Shown here: one piece after another, positions 1 to 5,701 of the stretch | Layout of the letters: each line of letters opens with the position of its first letter | How positions within the stretch are numbered: the first letter of the stretch is position 1 | NCBI GenBank assembly: GCA_025927435.1 | Contig: JAICLM010000145.1 | Coordinates: 1 to 5,701 of the forward strand | Length of the DNA: 5,701 nucleotides | Source: Thermoleophilia bacterium | GTDB lineage: Bacteria; Actinomycetota; Thermoleophilia; Gaiellales; Gaiellaceae | Reading direction: 5' to 3' | The notes under the pieces: generated by a model | The model's database searches: none | Seen by the model: only the letters and a program-made list of their open reading frames with translations | What the model was told of the DNA's origin: nothing | Program-made: the position numbers and the translations under genes

Positions 1-627
1 GCCGTCCGCGAGCGCGGCCTCGAGCGTGCCGTACTGCGCCAGCACCTCGGCGGCCTTCTTCGGGCCGATCCCCCGCGCGCCCGGCAGCTTGTCGGACGGG
101 TCGCCCCGCAGCGCGATCAGATCCGGCACCTGCTCGGGCTCGACGCCGTAGCGCTCGCGCACCTCGGTGGGTCCGATCCGCGCGAGCTCGCTCACACCGC
201 GTCTCGGCTGCAGGATCGTGACGCGCTCGCTCGACAGCTGGAAGGAGTCCCGGTCGGACGTCGCCACGAGCACGTCTCCCGGCCACTCCCGCGCCGCGGC
301 CGCGAGGAAGTCGTCGGCCTCGTAACCGGGCGCCTTCGCGACGAGAAAGCCGAACGAGCTCACGACCTCGGGCAGGATCTCGAGCTGCTCGAGAATCGAC
401 TCCTCGAACACCCTCCCCGACTGGTACGGCTCGAAGGCCTCGTGCCGGTAGGTCGGCACCGAGAGCGTGTCCCAGGCGACGAGGACGGAGTCCGGCTGCT
501 CCGCCTGCCAGAGCCGGACGAGCATATTGGTGAAACCCACGACTGCGTTGAGGCGGATCGACTTCGGCAACGCGTGATAGGCGCGATGCGCGAAGGAGTC
601 GCCGTCGATTGCGAGCAGGACGCTCAC
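1..627 (-). CDS. 5'-3' exonuclease, PolA N-terminal-domain type (C-terminus beyond window)
   Basis: Structure-specific 5' nuclease of the FEN/PolA exonuclease family, expected to remove 5' flaps and RNA primers in DNA replication and repair. The 209 codons in the window run open to the left edge. Acidic metal-binding motifs follow the family order: IDGD (D8, D10), AWD (D53), GYEADD (E103, D105, D106), TSDRD (D125, D127) and RGDPSDKLPG (D176, D179). A helix-three-turn-helix GARGIGPKKAA at about 183-193 and the RHEAF...YQSGR segment (61-72) also fit. Full-length PolA would need about 600 more residues beyond the edge. The wording around YQSGR and LPKSIR resembles the stand-alone actinobacterial exonucleases I recall, so I favour a single-domain enzyme of about 290 residues. 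The GTG start is supported by GAGGAG five bases upstream and by a GTGA overlap with the plsC stop. The family call is secure; stand-alone versus PolA cannot be decided here. Confidence 0.93.
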   Translation of the reverse strand, partial: MSVLLAIDGDSFAHRAYHALPKSIRLNAVVGFTNMLVRLWQAEQPDSVLVAWDTLSVPTYRHEAFEPYQSGRVFEESILEQLEILPEVVSSFGFLVAKAPGYEADDFLAAAAREWPGDVLVATSDRDSFQLSSERVTILQPRRGVSELARIGPTEVRERYGVEPEQVPDLIALRGDPSDKLPGARGIGPKKAAEVLAQYGTLEAALADG

Positions 628-1241
628 AGCGTCTCCTCGAGCTCGGCGATGCGCGCCATCAATCGGTCGGTGGCCTCCTGCGAGGTGTGACGCATGTCGC
701 CACTTTGGCGCAGATCGTCCAGCTCGATCGGAGCGCCGTACGCCACGCGCAGCGGCCCGAGCCTCAGCAGGCGGTCGGTACCGGCTACGGCCGCCGGCAC
801 GAGCGGCACCCCCGCCTCCAGTGCGATCCGTGCCGCACCGGAGCGCGCACGGGCCTGGTGCTTCTTGACGAGACCCTTCTTGCGCCGCGTGCCCTCCGGG
901 AACATCACGACGACGTTGCCGTCCCGCGCGAGCCCGATGGCTGTCTCGACCGCCTCCCGGTCGGCGAGGCCGCGATGCACCGGAAAGGCACCCGCGGCGT
1001 CGAGCAGGTACCTCGCGGGCCACCAGTACAGCTCGGCCTTCGCCATGAAACGAAGCCACCGCCGCGGCCAGAGCGGCATTCCCAGCGGCCACGGATCGAA
1101 GTTCGAGAGGTGGTTGCAGGAGAGCACGTAGCCGCCGGTCGGAGGCACGTTCTCCACCCCCTGCGCGCGCAGCCGGAACAGCCCGCGCAGGATCGGCCAG
1201 CTCAGCACGGCAACGACGCTGTAGAGAAGCGGCGGACGCAC
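624..1241 (-). CDS. plsC: 1-acyl-sn-glycerol-3-phosphate acyltransferase (PlsC family)
   Basis: Membrane-associated acyltransferase that should transfer an acyl chain to the sn-2 position of lysophosphatidic acid, giving phosphatidic acid for phospholipid synthesis. It has 205 residues, a normal size for the short PlsC form. The four family blocks are present in order: NHLSNFD with the catalytic H44-x4-D49, GAFPVHRG (84-91), FPEGTR (114-119) and VPLVPA (145-150). The N-terminal stretch from about residue 6 to 22 is hydrophobic and probably sits at the membrane; W- and Y-rich LYWWPARYLL (71-80) may also contact it. The GTG at 1241 is the first usable start in frame; no clear Shine-Dalgarno precedes it. 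The stop overlaps the start of the exonuclease by four bases, so the two are co-translated. The exact acyl acceptor cannot be told from sequence; related PlsC-like proteins include lysophospholipid acyltransferases. Confidence 0.93.
   Translation of the reverse strand: MRPPLLYSVVAVLSWPILRGLFRLRAQGVENVPPTGGYVLSCNHLSNFDPWPLGMPLWPRRWLRFMAKAELYWWPARYLLDAAGAFPVHRGLADREAVETAIGLARDGNVVVMFPEGTRRKKGLVKKHQARARSGAARIALEAGVPLVPAAVAGTDRLLRLGPLRVAYGAPIELDDLRQSGDMRHTSQEATDRLMARIAELEETL
633..638 (-). promoter_or_regulatory. Ribosome binding site for the exonuclease GTG start
   Basis: GAGGAG on the minus strand lies inside the last codons of plsC, five bases before the GTG at 627. It fixes the start of the exonuclease and, with the GTGA start/stop overlap, indicates translational coupling to plsC. 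It is one of the few clear Shine-Dalgarno sequences in the window. Confidence 0.7.
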
Positions 1242-1248
1242 GCCAGGG

Positions 1249-1254
1249 AGTATT
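1249..1254 (-). promoter_or_regulatory. Candidate -10 element for plsC
   Basis: AATACT on the minus strand matches the TATAAT consensus at four of six positions and lies seven bases before the GTG start of plsC. A transcript starting the usual six or seven bases downstream would begin at or next to the start codon, so the message would be leaderless. No convincing -35 hexamer is visible. This is inference from position and composition in a very G+C-rich spacer. Confidence 0.35.
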
Positions 1255-1270
1255 CCGCCTGCGCCGTGGC

Positions 1271-1276
1271 TATCGT
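1271..1276 (+). promoter_or_regulatory. Candidate -10 element for topA
   Basis: TATCGT matches TATAAT at four of six positions and lies nine bases before the topA ATG. Transcription would start within a few bases of the ATG, consistent with the absence of any purine-rich ribosome binding site there. No good -35 is seen. In many bacteria topA transcription responds to supercoiling; nothing in these few bases proves that here. Confidence 0.35.
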
Positions 1277-1285
1277 GACCCGCCG

Positions 1286-3847
1286 ATGCCGAAGCGCTTG
1301 GTCATCGTCGAGTCCCCGGCGAAGGCGCGGACAATTGCCGGTTACCTCGGGCCCGACTTCGTCGTCGAGTCCTCCGTCGGCCACATTCGCGACCTGCCCG
1401 ACAGCGCCGCCGAGATCCCCGAGCAGTACAAGGGCGAGTCGTGGGCGCGCCTCGGCGTGGATGTCGAGCACGGGTTCGAGCCGCTCTACGTCGTGGATCC
1501 CGACAAGAAGAAGACGGTCTCGCAGCTCAAGAAGCAGCTGGCCGAGGCCGACGAGCTCCTGCTCGCCACGGACGAGGACCGCGAGGGCGAGGCGATCGCC
1601 TGGCACCTCCTCGAGGTGTTGAAGCCGAAGGTGCCCGTGCGCCGGATGGTCTTCCACGAGATCACGCGCGACGCGATCGAGCAGGCGCTCGACGACACGC
1701 GCGAGGTCGACGAGCGGCTCGTCGACGCCCAGGAATCGCGGCGGATCCTCGACCGGCTCTACGGCTACGAGGTCTCACCGGTCCTCTGGAAGAAGGTCAT
1801 GCGCGGGCTCTCGGCCGGCCGCGTCCAGTCGGTCGCCACCCGTCTCGTCGTCGAGCGCGAGCGAGAGCGGATGGCCTTCCGCGCCGCCGAGTGGTGGGAC
1901 CTCGTCGCCACCTTCGACCCCGAGAGCTTCGAGGCGAGACTCGTCTCCCTCGACGGGAGCAGGATCGCGACCGGCCGCGACTTCGGTCCCGACGGAAAGC
2001 TGCGCGGCGAGGCGCGTCAGCTCGACGAGGACGCCGCGCGCGGCCTCGCCGACCGGCTTCAGGGCTCGTCATTCCAGGTCGCGCGTGTCGAACGGAAGCC
2101 GTACGTCCGCCGCCCGAGCCCGCCGTTCATGACGTCGACGCTGCAGCAGGACGCGAGCCGCAAGCTCCGCTTCTCGGCGCAGACGACGATGCGGCTCGCG
2201 CAGCGCCTGTACGAGAACGGCTACATCACGTATATGCGCACCGACTCGACGACGCTGTCGGAGTCGGCGCTCACCGCCGCGCGCGAGCAGGTCACCTCTC
2301 TCTTCGGCGCCGACTACGTGCCGCCGGAGCCACGCCGCTACGAGCGGAAAGTCAAGAACGCTCAGGAGGCCCACGAGGCGATCCGCCCCTCGGGTGACCG
2401 CTTCCGGACGCCGCAGGACGTGCGCTCCGAGCTCTCCCCCGACGAGCACGCGCTCTACGAGCTGATCTGGATGCGGACGATCGCATCCCAGATGAAGGAC
2501 GCGCAGGGGCAGACCGTGTCGCTGCGGATCGCTTCCAGCCAACGCGAAGCGGTGGAGTTCGGCGCCTCCGGCACCGTGATCACGTTCCGCGGGTTTCTTG
2601 CCGCGTACGAGGAGGGGCGAGACGCAGACCGCGAGGCTGCCGAGAGCGACGAGGAGCGCCGCCTGCCGAACCTGTCGGAGGGCGACTCGGTCGAGCTACG
2701 CGAGCTCGAGCCCCAGGGCCACGAGACGAGCCCTCCGGCCCGCTATACCGAGGCGACGCTCGTGCGGACGCTCGAGGAGCTGGGCATCGGGCGGCCGTCC
2801 ACCTACGCCTCGATCCTCGGCACGATCCTCGACCGAGGCTACGTCTTCAAGCGCGGCGCCGCCCTCGTTCCGGCGTTCCTCGCCTTTTCCGTCGTGGGCC
2901 TGCTCGAGAAGCACTTCGGCCGGCTCGTCGACTACGACTTCACCGCCTCGATGGAGGACGACCTCGACCGCATCGCGGCGGGGGACGAGCAGCGAGTCCA
3001 ATGGCTCGGCCGCTTCTACTTCGGTGACGGCTCCGACGGTCTGCACGACCTGGTTTCGGACCTCGGCGCGATCGACGCGCGCGAGATCAACTCCCTCGAG
3101 ATCGGCGACGGGATCGTCCTGCGCGTCGGCCGCTACGGGCCGTACCTCGAGCGCGGTGAGCAGCGCGCGAGCGTGCCCGAGGAGCTCGCACCCGACGAGC
3201 TGACGCTCGAGCGGGCCGAGGAGCTCCTCGCCCAGCCGAGCGGAGACCGCGAGCTCGGCACGCATCCCGACACGGGCCTTCCGATCGTCGCGCGCACGGG
3301 GCGCTACGGCCCGTACGTCACCGAGGCCCTGCCGGAGGGGTCGAAGGAGAAGGCGCGCACCGCCTCGCTCTTCAAGACGATGTCCCTGGACACCGTGACG
3401 CTCGAGGACGCACTCCGTCTCCTGCAGTTGCCGCGTGTCGTCGGCGTCGCCGAGGACGGGGAGGAGATCGTCGCGCGCAACGGCCGTTACGGCCCCTACA
3501 TCCAGAAGGAAAAGGAGTCACGCTCGCTCGAGTCCGAGGAGCAGCTCTTCACCATCGATATGCCGGGCGCGCTCGCCCTCCTCGCACAGCCCCGGCAGCG
3601 GCGCGGGCAGCAGAGGACAGCGACCAAGCCGCTCCGCGAGCTCGGTACCGATCCGGTCGGCGGCAAGGAGATCGTGCTCAAGGAAGGGCGCTTCGGCCCC
3701 TACGTCACGGACGGCGAGACGAACGCCAGCCTTCGCAAGGGCGACGACCCGGAGACGATCACACTCGATCGCGCCGCCGAGCTGCTCGCCGAGCGCCGCG
3801 CGAAGGGCCCCGCGAAGAAGGGCGGCCGCCGCCGCAAAGGTTCCTGA
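1286..3847 (+). CDS. topA: DNA topoisomerase I (type IA)
   Basis: Type IA topoisomerase that relaxes negative supercoils by cutting and passing single strands; cytoplasmic, acting on the chromosome. It has 853 residues. The N-terminus is the Toprim domain, with IVESPAKA (E9, K13) and TDEDREGE (D96, D98, E100) as catalytic glutamate and metal-binding acids. HEITR (124-128) and SAGRVQSVA (176-184) follow. The active-site tyrosine is Y316 in YITYMRTDST, and AHEAIRPS (362-369) completes the core. The C-terminal part has four repeats built round GRYGPY or GRFGPY, at 615-620, 672-677, 733-738 and 801-806. They are of the topoisomerase C-terminal repeat type, followed by a basic tail (837-853, rich in K and R). 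There is no cysteine in the whole protein, so the zinc ribbons of the E. coli enzyme are absent; repeat-type tails are typical of Actinomycetota. The start is certain because the ATG begins the canonical MPKRLVIVES N-terminus. The gene is transcribed divergently from plsC. Confidence 0.98.
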   Translation: MPKRLVIVESPAKARTIAGYLGPDFVVESSVGHIRDLPDSAAEIPEQYKGESWARLGVDVEHGFEPLYVVDPDKKKTVSQLKKQLAEADELLLATDEDREGEAIAWHLLEVLKPKVPVRRMVFHEITRDAIEQALDDTREVDERLVDAQESRRILDRLYGYEVSPVLWKKVMRGLSAGRVQSVATRLVVERERERMAFRAAEWWDLVATFDPESFEARLVSLDGSRIATGRDFGPDGKLRGEARQLDEDAARGLADRLQGSSFQVARVERKPYVRRPSPPFMTSTLQQDASRKLRFSAQTTMRLAQRLYENGYITYMRTDSTTLSESALTAAREQVTSLFGADYVPPEPRRYERKVKNAQEAHEAIRPSGDRFRTPQDVRSELSPDEHALYELIWMRTIASQMKDAQGQTVSLRIASSQREAVEFGASGTVITFRGFLAAYEEGRDADREAAESDEERRLPNLSEGDSVELRELEPQGHETSPPARYTEATLVRTLEELGIGRPSTYASILGTILDRGYVFKRGAALVPAFLAFSVVGLLEKHFGRLVDYDFTASMEDDLDRIAAGDEQRVQWLGRFYFGDGSDGLHDLVSDLGAIDAREINSLEIGDGIVLRVGRYGPYLERGEQRASVPEELAPDELTLERAEELLAQPSGDRELGTHPDTGLPIVARTGRYGPYVTEALPEGSKEKARTASLFKTMSLDTVTLEDALRLLQLPRVVGVAEDGEEIVARNGRYGPYIQKEKESRSLESEEQLFTIDMPGALALLAQPRQRRGQQRTATKPLRELGTDPVGGKEIVLKEGRFGPYVTDGETNASLRKGDDPETITLDRAAELLAERRAKGPAKKGGRRRKGS

Positions 3848-3870
3848 GCGTCCTCCACAAACTTCGACGA

Positions 3871-3899
3871 CCGGTCCGCGTCCTATGCTCACGGACCGG
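3871..3899. repeat. Perfect 8-bp inverted repeat downstream of topA (terminator stem or operator)
   Basis: CCGGTCCG (3871-3878) and CGGACCGG (3892-3899) are exact reverse complements separated by 13 bases. The repeat begins 23 bases after the topA stop, where a terminator would be expected, and its stem is entirely G/C. However, no T-run follows, so a classical intrinsic terminator is not shown. The spacer contains TATGCT (3884-3889), a -10-like hexamer, and the right arm could serve as a -35 for the sigma gene promoter. An operator or Rho-independent terminator without a U-tract are both possible. Confidence 0.5.
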
Positions 3900-3919
3900 G
3901 TCGAAGCGCGGAATACACT
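3892..3919 (+). promoter_or_regulatory. Candidate promoter of the sigma-70 gene
   Basis: TACACT at 3914-3919 matches TATAAT at four of six positions and is a common actinobacterial form of the -10. CGGACC at 3892-3897, 16 bases upstream, matches TTGACA only at the central GAC. A start near 3925 would give a leader of about 135 to 160 bases before the sigma gene. The -35 would lie in the right arm of the inverted repeat at 3871-3899. A weaker alternative -10 is TATGCT at 3884-3889. Inferred from consensus only. Confidence 0.35.
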
Positions 3920-3920
3920 T

Positions 3921-3940
3921 GCCGCGCGGCTCGTTCGAGC
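3921..3940. repeat. Short palindromes in the sigma gene leader
   Basis: GCCGCGCGGC at 3921-3930 is a perfect 10-bp palindrome. It is followed by a small GCTC-GTTC-GAGC hairpin at 3929-3940 that overlaps its end. Both lie just downstream of the candidate -10 TACACT. In sequence this rich in G and C such palindromes arise often by chance, so function is unproven. Confidence 0.25.
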
Positions 3941-3988
3941 GTCCGGCGCGTGTCGGAGAGGCGGCACTCCCGGGCGAGGGTGGTAACC

Positions 3989-4003
3989 GGAGGACTTCCC
4001 TCC
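3989..4003 (+). other. GGAGG/CCTCC mini-hairpin in the sigma gene leader
   Basis: GGAGG (3989-3993) and CCTCC (3999-4003) can pair across the five-base loop ACTTC. The first arm is a perfect Shine-Dalgarno core and the second copies the anti-Shine-Dalgarno of 16S rRNA. No start codon lies at the proper distance after GGAGG. The sigma gene begins some 58 to 82 bases further on, so the hairpin cannot simply mask its start. It may be part of a larger leader RNA fold. Confidence 0.35.
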
Positions 4004-4009
4004 TAAGGT

Positions 4010-4046
4010 ACGAAGGCTTGCCGAGAAGCGACGAAGCAGGACGAAG
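4010..4046 (+). repeat. Three ACGAAG direct repeats before the sigma gene
   Basis: ACGAAG occurs at 4010-4015, 4031-4036 and 4041-4046, with start-to-start spacings of 21 and 10 bases, close to two turns and one turn of the helix. The last two copies extend to GACGAAG. The purine-rich tract continues to AGGGAG at 4053-4058. It could be a protein binding array, part of the leader RNA, or chance in a purine-biased leader. Confidence 0.35.
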
Positions 4047-4084
4047 GGACTGAGGGAGCGCTGACGCAGAACCAGCTCAACGAT

Positions 4085-5175
<1,091 letters not shown>

Positions 5176-5179
<4 letters not shown>

Positions 5180-5701
5180 CTGTAGTTCACGACGAGCTCC
5201 GGCTCGGCGACATTGGTGTTGCGGAACACGAACGCCGCGCGTTCGTGCGGGCGCTGCTCCTCGATATAGCGCCGCTGGGCGGGCACGTAGCGGACGCGGT
5301 ACCGCTCCTCGATCTCCTCGAGCGAGTCGAACCAGGGGCGGTCGCGCTTCGCGCCCCGGCGAGCGGCGACGTCGAGGTCGACGTCGATCCAGATCGTCGC
5401 GTCCCATAGGTCGCCGAGCTCGGGCCGCTGCAGGAAGACGCCGTCGGCGACGACCACGAGGTCGGCCGGGCCGTCGATGCTCAGCACATGGGCGCGGAAG
5501 CGCTCAACGTCGAACGTGTCGAGGTAGTAGCCCTCGGGTGAGAGGTCGCCACGGATGTAACGCTCGCCCGGTGGCCGCTCGAAGTAGTCGACGGAGACAC
5601 GCACGCAGGGACGGCCTCGCTTCGTCAGGAGCTGCGCGACCTCCTCGGCGAGGACGGTCTTGCCGGCGGCGTCCACGCCGTCGATCCCGATCCGGGTCAG
5701 C
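5176..5701 (-). CDS. Uridine kinase-like P-loop NTPase (N-terminus beyond window)
   Basis: Probable nucleoside kinase of the uridine kinase/phosphoribulokinase-like group, which transfers a phosphate from ATP to a nucleoside or similar small substrate in the cytoplasm. 174 codons are visible and the frame runs past the right edge. The Walker A loop GVDAAGKT, preceded by RIGID, lies in the first 15 visible residues. The GTG at 5676 falls inside this loop, at the residue after its first glycine, so it cannot be the true start. The start must lie a few codons upstream, outside the window. VSVDYFERP corresponds to the substrate-side DDFH-type motif. SPEGYYLDTFD and VVVADGVFLQRPEL (Walker B-like, typical of these proteins) follow. 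Then come WDATIWIDVDLDVAARRGAKRD, with the lid-like arginines, and a RYVPAQRRYIEEQRP segment. The gene converges on the sigma gene and shares its stop. Uridine as substrate is not proved by sequence, so I give no gene symbol. Confidence 0.85.

Noticed and set aside
609..1622. A 337-codon plus-strand open frame opposite plsC and running into topA
   Set aside because: It overlaps the certain N-terminus of TopA in another frame and is antisense to plsC with its intact motifs. The product is low-complexity, rich in R, S, P and T.
1441..2397. A 318-codon frame within topA on the same strand
   Set aside because: Its arginine- and alanine-rich translation is the shifted-frame shadow of the topA coding sequence, with no independent start signal or motif.
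3980..4006. A possible upstream peptide frame GTG...TAA of eight codons (VVTGGLPS) in the sigma gene leader
   Set aside because: Its GTG directly abuts the only purine run (GAGGG), leaving no ribosome binding site spacing, and the peptide has no attenuator-like codon bias.
4001..4014. TCCTAAGGTA-CGAA resembles the conserved 23S rRNA core (the I-CeuI target region)
   Set aside because: It lacks one G relative to the rRNA sequence, and the flanking bases do not continue the rRNA. The match is short and most likely coincidental.

Overview
The window is a compact, very G+C-rich bacterial segment with strong G/C preference at third codon positions. It carries five protein genes and no mobile element, CRISPR array, tRNA or rRNA. 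The zinc-ribbon-less topoisomerase I with GRYGPY repeats, the stand-alone-type 5'-3' exonuclease and the uridine-kinase-like P-loop protein all point to Actinomycetota. The wording of the sigma factor and exonuclease motifs suggests a deep-branching class such as Thermoleophilia (Gaiellales or Solirubrobacterales). That placement is an inference from memory of these families, not a search result.

Layout, left to right. Positions 1..627 (minus) hold most of a 5'-3' exonuclease whose C-terminal end lies beyond the left edge. Its GTG start overlaps by 4 bp (GTGA) the stop of a PlsC-type acyltransferase at 624..1241 (minus), so the two form a translationally coupled pair. A 44-bp divergent spacer separates plsC from topA (1286..3847, plus), an 853-residue type IA topoisomerase. 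A 213 to 237-bp intergenic region follows, with an 8-bp inverted repeat, a candidate promoter, a small GGAGG/CCTCC hairpin and a phased purine-rich repeat. It leads into a primary-type sigma-70 gene at 4085..5179 (plus; the true start may be upstream at 4061). The sigma gene converges on a uridine-kinase-like gene (5176..5701, minus, cut by the right edge). The two stop codons share one CTAG.

Functionally this is a housekeeping neighbourhood: DNA topology (TopA), DNA flap or RNA-primer processing (exonuclease), phospholipid synthesis (PlsC), promoter recognition (sigma-70) and probably nucleoside phosphorylation (P-loop kinase). I do not see an undescribed system here. The points worth a second look are regulatory and architectural: the short divergent spacer with no Shine-Dalgarno for either gene, the uncertain start and structured leader of the sigma gene, the palindrome downstream of topA, and the 4-bp overlaps at both the exonuclease/plsC and sigma/kinase junctions.
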